DNA of 64,000 nucleotides from JBGPTF01 sp041490445 (GTDB lineage: Bacteria > Acidobacteriota > Terriglobia > Acidiferrales > UBA7541). How positions within the stretch are numbered: position 1 is the stretch's first letter; every line of letters begins with the position of its first letter. Under the pieces are notes generated by a model, which worked only from the letters and a program-made list of their open reading frames with translations, did no database searches and had not been told where the DNA came from. The position numbers and the translations under genes were made by a program. The stretch lies in assembly GCA_041490445.1 (NCBI GenBank), contig JBGPTF010000004.1, positions 174,950 through 238,949 on the forward strand. The letters run 5' to 3'. This document shows, piece by piece, positions 1 through 7,941 of this stretch.

Positions 1-207
1 AGGCGTAACAGCAGGTTAAGACGCCACCGAGCGAGCTGCAAAACTCTATGGCGATTTCTCTGATTCTGGAAAGCAGTAAGAATTGCGTTTACTCTCGCTG
101 GGCTCCGCAAGAAATTGGTACGCAGGTCAGGGTCTACCCGTCTGCAAAATCATCTGCAGCGCTGTGGATGAAAAACCGGAAGCATAGTTCAAGTAATTGA
201 AACGAAA

Positions 208-285
208 TGGTCGGGGCGAGTGGATTTGAACCACCGACCTCCTGGTCCCGAACCAGGCGCTCTAGCCAGGCTGAGCCACGCCCCG
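208..285 (-). tRNA. tRNA-Pro (anticodon CGG)
   Basis: Read on the minus strand, this folds as a complete cloverleaf. It has a 7-bp acceptor stem (CGGGGCG with CGCCCCG), discriminator A, an encoded 3' CCA, a D-arm with GGCTAGAG, an anticodon stem CCTGG/CCAGG and a T-arm carrying GGTTCAAATCC. The anticodon loop TTCGGGA gives anticodon CGG, which reads proline CCG codons. A 7-bp inverted repeat (294-300 with 315-321) lies in the 5' leader. Bases 1-207 and 290-520 contain nothing else that I can support. Confidence 0.97.
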
Positions 286-533
286 ACCGCACGCACTCGG
301 AAAGAATGTTCACCCCGAGTGGAGCGCTCAGAATAGCATAGCCTCGCCCGGCCGTGCCAGAATCGCGGCAGAACCTTTCCGCACGAAGTCGTTGACACCG
401 GCCCCGGAGAGGACTACGTTTCTCTCTAGGAAATCGCGGTCGCGGACGGAGTTTCTCCCATCGCGATAGATCCCGTCCAGGCCCCTCAACTGCGGAGTCC
501 GCGCCCGCCGCTTCCACTTTTGCGGAGGTGGCT

Positions 534-953
534 ATGCCGCGCCGCTTGCGAGTCCTCGTTGTCAGTTCCGAGCCCGAGAATGGCCGCGCCCTGGGAACGC
601 TTCTCGCTGCGCGTGGCCTCGACGCCATCGTCACCGCCACGCTCGCGGACGCGCGCGACCTTCTCTCGCAAAAAACGATTCGCCTGATTTTTTGCGACGC
701 GCAGCTTGCCGACGGCAGTTTCCGCGAGCTGCTCGCGCTTGCCGAGCCGCAACAGATTCCGGTGATCGTGGCGTCGCGGCTGGTGGACACGCCCCATTAC
801 CTCGAAGCGATGCAGCTCGGCGCATTCGATTTTGTCGGCATGCCGTTCCGGCGCGGCGAAGTCGAGCAAATCGTCGCCAGCGCGGTCCGCCAGCTTGCCG
901 CCCGCGCGAAGCCCTCGGCCGGCCGCGGCGATCTCTCGGCAAGCCACGCCTGA
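534..953 (+). CDS. Degenerate response-regulator receiver-domain protein
   Basis: A stand-alone receiver (REC) fold of about 139 residues with no output domain. The beta-alpha pattern is clear: a VLVV first strand, LIFCDAQL around the phospho-acceptor aspartate, and VIVAS followed by GAFDFVGMPF near the end. Two hallmark sites are altered. The acidic pair normally found as DD after strand 1 is SS followed by E, and the invariant lysine of the KPF motif is methionine. Mg2+-dependent phosphorylation may therefore be weak or absent (inference). I chose ATG 534 because GGAGG at 524-528 is spaced for it; the GTG at 528 overlaps that site. It ends 126 bases before rtcB, which has its own promoter-like sequence. 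Confidence 0.8.
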   Translation: MPRRLRVLVVSSEPENGRALGTLLAARGLDAIVTATLADARDLLSQKTIRLIFCDAQLADGSFRELLALAEPQQIPVIVASRLVDTPHYLEAMQLGAFDFVGMPFRRGEVEQIVASAVRQLAARAKPSAGRGDLSASHA

Positions 954-1039
954 GTTGGCGCGCCGCCGCGTCTTCGCGCTATTTCTGCACCGGCTCTCCC
1001 TTCGCTCGCCGATTCCTCTGCGCCGCGCCTCCCCGGCGC

Positions 1040-1045
1040 TATAAT
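1040..1045 (+). promoter_or_regulatory. Probable -10 element of rtcB
   Basis: A perfect TATAAT lies 34 bases before the rtcB start codon. I see no good -35 at 16-18 bases upstream, so this may be a weak or extended promoter. It suggests that rtcB is transcribed separately from the receiver gene. Confidence 0.45.
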
Positions 1046-1079
1046 GTAAAGCCAGCGCCCCGCAGATTGGACCGCCGTC

Positions 1080-2534
1080 ATGGCCATCGCAAAAAGTGAA
1101 CTCCGCAAGCTCGACAGCTACCGCTGGCTCGTCCCGCGTTCGGCGAAGCCCGGGATGCTCACCGACGCGCTCATCTACGCCGACGAGCGCCTGCTCGACC
1201 AGATCGTTACCGATCTTTCCATCGAGCAGGCGATGAACGTCGCCTTTCTTCCCGGCATCGTCGGCCGCTCGCTCGCCATGCCCGACATTCATCAGGGCTA
1301 CGGCTTTCCCATCGGCGGCGTCGCGGCCACCGACTTGCAAAAGGGCGTCGTCTCGCCCGGCGGCGTCGGCTTCGACATCAACTGCGGCGTGCGCCTGCTC
1401 GCGAGCACGCTGAATCGCGGCGAAGTCACCCCGAAGCTGCGCGAGCTGGTGAACCAGCTTTTCCGCGACGTGCCTTCCGGCACCGGCTCCCAGGGACACG
1501 TCCCCTGCACGTTCGACGAACTCAATGAAGTGCTCGAGCGCGGCGCGGCGTGGACGGTCGAGCACGGCTATGGCGAGCCGGAAGATCTCGAATTCTGCGA
1601 GGAGTCCGGCTGCCTGGCCGGCGCCAACCCGGCGAAGGTTTCCGACCGCGCGAAGCAGCGCGGGCGCACGCAGATCGGCACGCTCGGCAGCGGCAACCAT
1701 TTCCTCGAAGTGCAGTACGTCGAAAAAATCTTCGAGCCGGAAACTGCCGAATGCTTCGGCCTGCGCCTGGACCAGGTTGTCGTCCTCATCCACTGCGGCT
1801 CGCGCGGCCTCGGCCATCAGGTCTGCACCGATTTTCTGAAAGTGATGAACGAGGCGATGCGCCGCTACTCGATTTCGCTCCCCGACCGCCAGCTCGCCTG
1901 CGTCCCGCTGCACTCGCAGGAAGCGAAGGACTATCTCGCCGCGATGGCCGCCGCCGCGAATTTCGCCTGGGCGAATCGCCAGGCCATCACGCATTTCACC
2001 CGCGGCGCGTTCCGCAGAGTCCTCGGCGAAGGCGTGCGCCTCCGCGTGGTGTACGACGTGGCGCACAACATCGCCAAGCGCGAACGCCACCGCTTCGCGA
2101 CCAACGGCCGCGTCGAGCGCGAAGTCCTCGTCCATCGCAAAGGCGCCACGCGCTCGTTTCCCGCCGGCGCGCCGGGATTGCCCGCCGCCTACGCCGCCGT
2201 CGGCCAGCCGGTGCTGATCCCCGGCTCGATGGGCACCGCGAGTTACGTCCTCGTCGGCACCGATCGCGCGATGGAGGAAACCTTCGGCACCGTCTGCCAC
2301 GGCGCCGGCCGCGCGATGTCGCGCACCGCCGCGAAACGAGGCCGCGACGCCCGCGTCGAAATAAAAAAGCTCGAAGAGCAGGGAATTATTCTGCGCTCCG
2401 AAACCCGCGACGGTGTGCTGGAAGAAATCCCCGAAGCCTACAAGGACATTGACGCCGTCGTGGACGTTGTCCACAACGCCGGCCTCGCCCGCAAAGTCGC
2501 GCGCCTCCGCCCCATGGGTGTCATTAAAGGATAG
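1080..2534 (+). CDS. rtcB: RNA-splicing ligase RtcB
   Basis: GTP- and Mn2+-dependent RNA ligase that joins 2',3'-cyclic phosphate (or 3'-phosphate) to 5'-OH RNA ends, used in tRNA and RNA repair. At 484 residues it is full length for the archaeal/eukaryotic-like form. The metal-binding and catalytic set is visible: GVGFDINCG with Cys102, GSGNHFLE with His207, LIHCGSRGLGHQ with His238 and His246, VAHN with His329, and the guanylylated histidine in CHGAGRAMSR at His407. ATG 1080 starts in frame with a well-conserved N-terminus. No archease gene is seen beside it; that is the usual partner in some genomes. The next gene downstream is convergent, and only weak hairpins lie between (GCCGG-CCAT-CCGGC near 2655). 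Confidence 0.97.
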   Translation: MAIAKSELRKLDSYRWLVPRSAKPGMLTDALIYADERLLDQIVTDLSIEQAMNVAFLPGIVGRSLAMPDIHQGYGFPIGGVAATDLQKGVVSPGGVGFDINCGVRLLASTLNRGEVTPKLRELVNQLFRDVPSGTGSQGHVPCTFDELNEVLERGAAWTVEHGYGEPEDLEFCEESGCLAGANPAKVSDRAKQRGRTQIGTLGSGNHFLEVQYVEKIFEPETAECFGLRLDQVVVLIHCGSRGLGHQVCTDFLKVMNEAMRRYSISLPDRQLACVPLHSQEAKDYLAAMAAAANFAWANRQAITHFTRGAFRRVLGEGVRLRVVYDVAHNIAKRERHRFATNGRVEREVLVHRKGATRSFPAGAPGLPAAYAAVGQPVLIPGSMGTASYVLVGTDRAMEETFGTVCHGAGRAMSRTAAKRGRDARVEIKKLEEQGIILRSETRDGVLEEIPEAYKDIDAVVDVVHNAGLARKVARLRPMGVIKG

Positions 2535-2742
2535 TGACGAGTGGCTCGTCGCTAGTGGCTGGCGCACTGCAACCCGCAACGAGCGAGGAAACGCGTCGGA
2601 AGAGGCGGGTCTAAAGTCCGGACTTTTTCTCCCGGAATGCGTTTGTCTCAAGCCGGCCATCCGGCACCTCCTGAGCGGTTTCGCTTTTTCTTCAAAAAAG
2701 TGCATTCTGGTTGCGGGTAGACGCACCTCCTCTCGTTTGTTT

Positions 2743-3288
2743 TCAATGTTTTGACTCGGTCTTAGAATGCGGCTCAGTTGCGGGTAAATATCGCTGCCGG
2801 AAGGCGTCGCGGTCCGGCCCGGCTGGATAACCGCGTGTCGAATCCCCGTCAGCCGGAGGAAGACTTGAGGCGGCAATGGCGTCCTCCGGGGCGGTGGTGC
2901 GTGTGACGACGACGCGGTTCGGGGGTTCGACCCATTGGCCGTCGTCGTTGATGCGCGTGCAGGCCCGGACGGCGCGGATGATGGCAGTAGCACCCACTTC
3001 AACTTGGTCGTTGCGCTCGATGAGGTTTTCGAGCGCCGCGCGCATGTTGCGCCGCCGGAGCGGAAACAGGCCGGTGGCATGGGCGTGGCGATAGATGGAA
3101 GAACGGTCGGCAAGACCATAATTCTCGGCAATGTCGTAGGGGTCGCGCCAGTCGAGGAAGTCCTGCTCGATGGCGTCGCGTTCAGCGTGGCGGCAGACGG
3201 TGCAGTGGCGTTGGTGATGCGACAGGCTCACCTGCCGGGGTTCTGAGGTTACGTTGCTGGTGTTACGTAGTTCGTTAGCTTTTTTCAT
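2743..3288 (-). CDS. Hypothetical protein with N-terminal Cys/His cluster
   Basis: I do not recognise a named family for this 181-residue protein. Near residues 25-45 it has CTVCRHAERDAIEQDFLDW, a Cys-x2-Cys-x-His cluster that could bind zinc. A helix-turn-helix-like stretch follows (DPYDIAENYGLADRSSIYRHAHATGL), and the hydrophilic C-terminal third is probably disordered. The arrangement suggests a small DNA-binding protein, which is inference. I chose ATG 3288 because GAGG lies a few bases upstream; an in-frame start 39 bases earlier would add a poorly conserved-looking leader. The gene is convergent with rtcB. Confidence 0.6.
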   Translation of the reverse strand: MKKANELRNTSNVTSEPRQVSLSHHQRHCTVCRHAERDAIEQDFLDWRDPYDIAENYGLADRSSIYRHAHATGLFPLRRRNMRAALENLIERNDQVEVGATAIIRAVRACTRINDDGQWVEPPNRVVVTRTTAPEDAIAASSLPPADGDSTRGYPAGPDRDAFRQRYLPATEPHSKTESKH

Positions 3289-3458
3289 GGCGCCTCGCAG
3301 ATGGTGGTCTTTCAGGCAGGCTAGCACGATGGTGGGAGAATGTCAGTTCAAGTTGGCTGTGGACTTTTGTGAAGATGGGTGAAAGGCGGGCGGCCCACTC
3401 ACCGGAGGCGGCCATGTCGCCATGCAGTGTATTGGGGAGGAGGAGAGCAGAGGATTTA

Positions 3459-3500
3459 CCGCAGAGACGCAGAGTGCGCAGAGGGTGCGCAGAGAAAAGC
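3459..3500. repeat. Short purine-rich intergenic tandem repeat
   Basis: Repeated GCAGAG units (GCAGAGACGCAGAG, then GCGCAGAGGGTGCGCAGAGA) sit in the gene-free stretch 3289-3626. Similar GCAGAGACGCAGAG strings are familiar in intergenic DNA of many environmental bacteria. Its role is unknown. Reading frames through this stretch have repeat-derived, low-complexity translations and are rejected as genes. Confidence 0.5.
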
Positions 3501-3626
3501 AGTTGCGGTAGGGGGCAGTCGCGATGGATTGGTTACGAATGCTATGGAGATGAATTGTTTTCCAACCCGGCGCTGAAGGGAAACTTAGTTGATCTCTCGG
3601 TTGAAGCGCAGTGTGTTATTCAGCGA

Positions 3627-4097
3627 TTAGTTTCTTTTCTTCGGATGCCACCGCAGATGGACTTTGCCTGCTCGTGTGATGGCCGCGACAAACGGTGGCT
3701 GGAACCTGCGGCACATCCTCTGCATCCCGCGAAGTGCAACCTCAAGAGCTGCGGCCATCTCTTCTCCTGACATGTTACCGGAGGCGAACACAAACTGGCG
3801 AACGGCATTCTCTTCGAGCGCGCGCTTCTCCAGGTAGTTATAGCGGATTCGCTTGTCTGCAGTAAGCAAGACCCAGTTATTGCTCCCGACAAGAGGCAAC
3901 CAGGTCTGGTCGGTTGTTCCTCGTGAAAAGTGATCGAGATGACGCTCGAAACGCACCTCAAGCTTCCTCAAAGTCGCCTGGATTGCGGCAGAGTTGCAGA
4001 GGTTTTCGTCGAGGTATAGGACGAAGTCTTCAGGCTGCGACGGGGAGGGCCCGCTCCCATCGGATGGCTTCTTCGATCTGCTGGGCCGTGCACTCAT
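3627..4097 (-). CDS. PIN-like toxin (VapC45/DUF5615-like)
   Basis: A roughly 156-residue protein whose core begins FVLYLDENLCNS and continues to WVLLTADKRIRYN, the LxxDENL...TxDxxI layout of PIN-like RNase domains seen in DUF5615/VapC45-type toxins. The acidic residues in YLDEN and TADK would form part of a metal-dependent active site. It lies immediately after, and overlaps by about 68 bases, the DUF433 antitoxin gene, which supports a translationally coupled toxin-antitoxin pair. I chose ATG 4097; the in-frame TTG at 4109 is an alternative, and neither has a clear ribosome-binding site, as expected for coupling. The cellular target is unknown. Confidence 0.75.
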   Translation of the reverse strand: MSARPSRSKKPSDGSGPSPSQPEDFVLYLDENLCNSAAIQATLRKLEVRFERHLDHFSRGTTDQTWLPLVGSNNWVLLTADKRIRYNYLEKRALEENAVRQFVFASGNMSGEEMAAALEVALRGMQRMCRRFQPPFVAAITRAGKVHLRWHPKKRN

Positions 4098-4701
4098 ATT
4101 CTGCGGCAAGCTGCGCGATGGACTCCCGCGCGTTGAAACGCGAGGAGATTATAGCAGTCGAAATGCCCGTGCCAGCGATAATGGGCTTCCCGAAACCAAC
4201 CATTGGGTTGATCTCAATTGTCTTCGGCTCTGAGGGTCCGGGCTGAACGACAAAGGGGAAGAATCGGAAGCTACCCATGGCGTCAACTTCGACTCTTTCA
4301 AGATGGATGTGATAGAAATTCAGGCCCATCTGACCGTGCCGGGAGACGTTGATGATACCTCCCAACTCCTCGATGAACAGGTCCCTATGATCCGTTAGAA
4401 ATATCTCGTTGATGAGCGGATGAGGCTTCGGAAAATCTTTGCTAATCTGTATGAGAGCGCTGCGGACTCTTGGGAGTTTTAGGTTGTAGATTTTCCTCAT
4501 GCCTGCCAGGACGTGGCATTCGAGCAGATTCATAAAAGAAAGTCGCACCGGGTCTATTTGCGTGGGCTGGATGATGGGAGGTCTTTTGTGAAATCCGGTC
4601 AGCCAATAGCGAAGGGTCTGGTACGGCACCTTGAGATACACAGCCGCCTCAGAAAGACCGTAGGCGGGCTGCTCATAGAGCTTCTTGAACGGTGCGGTCA
4701 T
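4030..4701 (-). CDS. DUF433 antitoxin with N-terminal HTH
   Basis: A 223-residue protein. An N-terminal MerR/HTH-like segment (AYGLSEAAVYLKVPYQTLRYW) is followed by a middle region and a C-terminal DUF433 domain (NPMVGFGKPIIAGTGIS ... LAAEYECTAQQIEEAIRWE). DUF433 proteins are typically antitoxins of PIN-like RNases, and this gene is first in the operon, as is usual. The HTH suggests autoregulation of the pair (inference). An AT-rich stretch just upstream on this strand (TATTAT at 4744-4739) could be the -10. ATG 4701 is preferred over an upstream in-frame codon at 4755 because the latter would lie in the promoter-like DNA. Confidence 0.8.
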   Translation of the reverse strand: MTAPFKKLYEQPAYGLSEAAVYLKVPYQTLRYWLTGFHKRPPIIQPTQIDPVRLSFMNLLECHVLAGMRKIYNLKLPRVRSALIQISKDFPKPHPLINEIFLTDHRDLFIEELGGIINVSRHGQMGLNFYHIHLERVEVDAMGSFRFFPFVVQPGPSEPKTIEINPMVGFGKPIIAGTGISTAIISSRFNARESIAQLAAEYECTAQQIEEAIRWERALPVAA

Positions 4702-4906
4702 CGAGGTATCATCGTCCTCTGCTAGAATCCCAAGACTTATAATAGCACGTCCCACGGTCGGCTACGTTTTCTTGGACACCTCCTTGCGGATAAGTCTTCC
4801 GAACCACGTTTCAGAAATCCTGGGCCCTCCTCGGCAGAAATTTTTCCGAATTCGGCCAAGAGTCGGATCAGGATCTGCACCAGCTCTGGTCAGTCGCGAC
4901 TGGCCA

Positions 4907-6502
4907 CTATCCTTCCGGCAAACGGATGAGGTGGGCCTCGGTGATGGAGGAAATACCGCGGATGGGCAGAAGGATGGCGTCGGTGACGTCGCCGTCGAGG
5001 CGGACGAGCGCGACGGCGTCGGCGCCCTGCTGCGGCGCGCGGCGGCCGAGCGCAAACGTGGCGATGTTGATCCCGCGGCTGCCGAGGACGGTTCCCACCT
5101 GGCCGATTACGCCCGGTACGTCGCGGTTGCGCAGAAGCAGCAGAGTGCCTTCGAGCGGGGCTTCGAGCTCGATGCCGTCGAAGCGCAGAATGCGCGGCGA
5201 GGCGTCGTGGAACACGGTGCCTTCGACGGCGAGCTCCGTGAAAGTTCCGCCGTCCGCGTGCGCCAGCGCGACTTCGACCGTATTCGGAAAGCCGCGCTCG
5301 CGCCGCCGCGTGGTTTCTTCGACCACCAGCCCGCGCGCTGCCGCCACCGCCGCGGCGTTCACCAGATTTACCTTTTCGTCGAGGACGCTGTTCAGCACGC
5401 CCGCGAGCACGGCGTTGCGCAGGACGTGCGTGCCCAGCTCGGCAGGCTCGCCCGCGAAGCCGATGCGAATTTTTCCGGCGCGGCCGGGCGCCGCCTGCGC
5501 GACCAGCGAGCCGAGGCGCTCCGCCAGCTCGAGATACGGACGCAGCCGGCGATATTGCTCCGCGGAAAGCGCGGGGAGATTCACCGCGTTGCGGATGAGT
5601 CCTTCGGCGAGAAAGTCGCGCACCTGCTGGGCGATCAGCGTGCCCACTTCTTCCTGCGCCTCGGCGGTCGAGCCGGCAATGTGCGGCGTGGCAATGACGT
5701 TCGGCAGGCCGATGAGCGGGGAATTGCGAGGCGGCTCCTCGGTGAACGTGTCCACCGCCGCGCCGGCCAGATGTCCCGAGCGGAGCGCTTCGGCGAGCTC
5801 GGCTTCGTCCACCAATTCGCCGCGCGCGGTGTTAACGAGCCGCGCCCCGCGCTTCATTTTCGCGATGGCCGCGGCGTTAATCATTTTTTCGGTCGCGGGG
5901 CTGAGCGCGGCGTGGAGCGAAATGTAATCCGAGCGCGCGAACAATTGATCGAGCGGGACGAGTTCGACGTCCGCTTCGCGCGCCACTTCCGCGCCGACGA
6001 AGGGATCGTGCGCGAGCACCTTCATCTCGAACGCGTGGGCGCGGCGGGCCACTTCGCTGCCCACGCGGCCCAGGCCGGCAAGCCCAAGCGTTTTGCCGCG
6101 CAGCTCCGTTCCAGTGGCGCCGGATTTTTCCCAGCGCCCGGCGTGAATCGCCTCATTGAGGCGCGGCACGGACCGCGCGAGGGCAAGCAGCAGAGCGAAG
6201 GTATGCTCGGCGACGCTGACGGCGTTGCCGCCGGGCGTGTTCATCACCAGCACGCCGCGGCGCGTGGCGGCTTCGACGTCAATGTTGTCCACGCCGACGC
6301 CGGCGCGTCCAACGACGCGGAGTTGCGGCGCGTGTTCGAGCAGTTCGGCGGTGACGCGCGTGGCGCTGCGGACGATCAGGGCGTGGGCTGTCGCGAGTTC
6401 TGCCTCGAGCGCAGCGGCCGCGGGCTGCGCGATTTCCCAGCCCGTTTCGCGCAGCAGTGCAAGACCGCGCTCGCTGATTTTGTCCGCCACCACCAGTTTC
6501 AT
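4907..6502 (-). CDS. serA: D-3-phosphoglycerate dehydrogenase
   Basis: Oxidises 3-phosphoglycerate to 3-phosphohydroxypyruvate with NAD+, the first step of serine biosynthesis. The 531 residues match the long three-domain form. The Rossmann fingerprint GLAGLGRVGSEVARRA lies near residue 145. The catalytic Arg is in NTARGELVDE, the Glu in DTFTEEPP and the His in IATPHIAGS. A C-terminal half contains the intervening ASB region and a final ACT domain (LLLLRNRDVPGVIGQVGTVLGSR), which usually binds serine for feedback control. I chose MKLVVADK at 6502 because the conserved family start aligns there; a longer frame adds 12 unrelated residues. It is divergent from the yqeY-like gene. Confidence 0.96.
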   Translation of the reverse strand: MKLVVADKISERGLALLRETGWEIAQPAAAALEAELATAHALIVRSATRVTAELLEHAPQLRVVGRAGVGVDNIDVEAATRRGVLVMNTPGGNAVSVAEHTFALLLALARSVPRLNEAIHAGRWEKSGATGTELRGKTLGLAGLGRVGSEVARRAHAFEMKVLAHDPFVGAEVAREADVELVPLDQLFARSDYISLHAALSPATEKMINAAAIAKMKRGARLVNTARGELVDEAELAEALRSGHLAGAAVDTFTEEPPRNSPLIGLPNVIATPHIAGSTAEAQEEVGTLIAQQVRDFLAEGLIRNAVNLPALSAEQYRRLRPYLELAERLGSLVAQAAPGRAGKIRIGFAGEPAELGTHVLRNAVLAGVLNSVLDEKVNLVNAAAVAAARGLVVEETTRRRERGFPNTVEVALAHADGGTFTELAVEGTVFHDASPRILRFDGIELEAPLEGTLLLLRNRDVPGVIGQVGTVLGSRGINIATFALGRRAPQQGADAVALVRLDGDVTDAILLPIRGISSITEAHLIRLPEG

Positions 6503-6593
6503 GACCACGAGCGTAGTGTGCGCGGCGAGCGGTGTCAATCGCGATGCAGCGCCGCGGGCGTGTGCTATTCTTGTTGCGACGGGAGCGATGCCG

Positions 6594-7043
6594 ATGAGCT
6601 TTGTGGAACGAATTCAGAAAGATCTTACCGGCGCGATGAAAGGGAAAGACGAGCTGCGGCTGAGCACGCTGCGCATGATGAAGTCCGCGCTGAAGAACAA
6701 GGAAGTCGAGAAAATGCGCCCGCTCGAGGATCTCGAAGCGCTGCAGGTGATGCAGACGCTCGTGAAGCAGCGGCGCGAATCCATCGAGCAGTTCACCAAG
6801 GGCGGCCGCAAGGACCTGGCGGAAAAAGAGGCGAAGGAAATCACGATCATCGAGCGGTATTTGCCGGCCGCGCCTTCGGACGAAGAGATGCATGCCGCGA
6901 TCGACGAAGCTATCGCGGAAACGGGCGTGGATTCACCGAAAGGCATGGGCGCCGTGATCAAAGCGGCGCGCGCGCGGCTCGAAGGCAAGACGGTGGACGG
7001 GAAGCTGCTGAGCGACCGCGTCCGCGCGCGGCTGTCGAGCTAA
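6594..7043 (+). CDS. GatB/YqeY domain protein
   Basis: A 149-residue stand-alone YqeY protein, homologous to the C-terminal tRNA-binding tail of GatB. It begins with the family signature (MSFVERIQKDLTGAMKGKDELRLSTLRMMKSALKN, given here only to mark the region) and ends with the ARLEGKTVDGKLLSDRVRARL helix pair. Its function is not firmly known; a tRNA-linked role is inferred from the domain. GGGAG at 6581-6585 sits 8 bases before ATG 6594, so that start is preferred over ATG 6588. It precedes a hypothetical gene by 11 bases, suggesting co-transcription. Confidence 0.9.
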   Translation: MSFVERIQKDLTGAMKGKDELRLSTLRMMKSALKNKEVEKMRPLEDLEALQVMQTLVKQRRESIEQFTKGGRKDLAEKEAKEITIIERYLPAAPSDEEMHAAIDEAIAETGVDSPKGMGAVIKAARARLEGKTVDGKLLSDRVRARLSS

Positions 7044-7054
7044 GCAGGTCGGTT

Positions 7055-7669
7055 GTGTCCCTGCCGGAAACCATCGCCGTCAAGTACACCGAAGAAGAAG
7101 CCGAATATCTGAGCGTGCGGCCGGTAGTCCGCCAGACGTTTCGTATGAACGAGCTGGTGGACATGATTCTTTCAGTCACCGGCAAGGATTCCGCGCGCAT
7201 CCAGCAGGTGCTGCGCTCCGGAACCGTCGTCTATCATTATTATCGTTACTGGTGGACGGGCTTCACCGCGGAAGCCGCGGCGCTTTCCGCGGTGCTTGCG
7301 GCGTATCCCGATCACGATCCGGCGCGTCCGTTTCGCGCGGAGGATTGCACCGGGGTGCTGCTCGAGACCGGCGGGCACCCGCCGCGCCGCTCGGTGGAAT
7401 TGCGCCGCGAAGCAGCTTCCGCCAAGCGGATGTTCAGCGCGCGCAGTTTCTGGGACAGCTTGCTGGACCTGACGCGCGCGGGTGCTCCCGCCTATCGCGA
7501 ATATTCCTACACGCATCGCGCCGATTTGTTTTCGCGGGAAATTTCTCCGGAGGAACTTGCGGCGTTGCAGCGCGACGCCGGGCGGATCGCACTACGCGCG
7601 CTGCGCGTGCAGTTGCAGGCGCTGCCGGAAGCGGCGCGCGTCATTTATCTTTGCCCGCGGTCGCGGTGA
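7055..7669 (+). CDS. Conserved hypothetical protein
   Basis: A 204-residue soluble protein with no signal peptide or membrane segment. I do not recognise a domain. It begins VSLPETIAVKYTEEEAEYLSVRPVVRQTF and contains an aromatic stretch VYHYYRYWWTGF around residues 58-69. It starts at GTG 7055, 11 bases after the YqeY stop, with CAGGTCGG as a partial ribosome-binding site, so it is probably the second gene of that operon. A much longer frame runs through this DNA from about 4685, but it is antisense to serA for most of its length and is not a gene. An alternative ATG start lies at 7146. Confidence 0.65.
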   Translation: MSLPETIAVKYTEEEAEYLSVRPVVRQTFRMNELVDMILSVTGKDSARIQQVLRSGTVVYHYYRYWWTGFTAEAAALSAVLAAYPDHDPARPFRAEDCTGVLLETGGHPPRRSVELRREAASAKRMFSARSFWDSLLDLTRAGAPAYREYSYTHRADLFSREISPEELAALQRDAGRIALRALRVQLQALPEAARVIYLCPRSR

Positions 7670-7941
7670 GGATTCAGTTGGCGCGGCGAAGGACGGCGCT
7701 GGCGCGCTCGTCCGCCGGGCGAGGCGTTGGGAAAATCCACAATGACAGGTAGAAGCTCCGCTTCTGCCGCAGGATAGACTTTCAGGATCATCCGCCATCT
7801 AGCCGAAGAATGAAGCGTTCGTCCCGACGAGCGCAAATTGCTGCGCACATGTGCTTGCCTGTGTTACCCGGTAATGCTACTTTGCCTCGCGCTGCCCAAT
7901 TGGCCGGCAAAAATTCCGGCCCGAAAACGCGGAGGTGAGGC

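Noticed and set aside
2613..2628. AAAGTCCGGACTTTTT as an rtcB terminator
   Set aside because: The palindrome leaves only a 5-bp stem with a CCGG loop and a short T-run; too weak to call.
486..3131. 881-codon open frame on the minus strand across rtcB
   Set aside because: It is antisense to rtcB, which has complete catalytic motifs. The translation is Ala/Gly/Arg/His-rich, typical of shadows in GC-rich DNA.
3369..3770. 133-codon ORF through the GCAGAG repeat
   Set aside because: It translates an intergenic repeat and then runs antisense to the PIN-like toxin.
4685..7054. Long plus-strand open frame across serA and the yqeY-like gene
   Set aside because: It is antisense to serA and out of frame with the yqeY-like gene. 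Only its last 205 codons (7055-7669) look like a protein.
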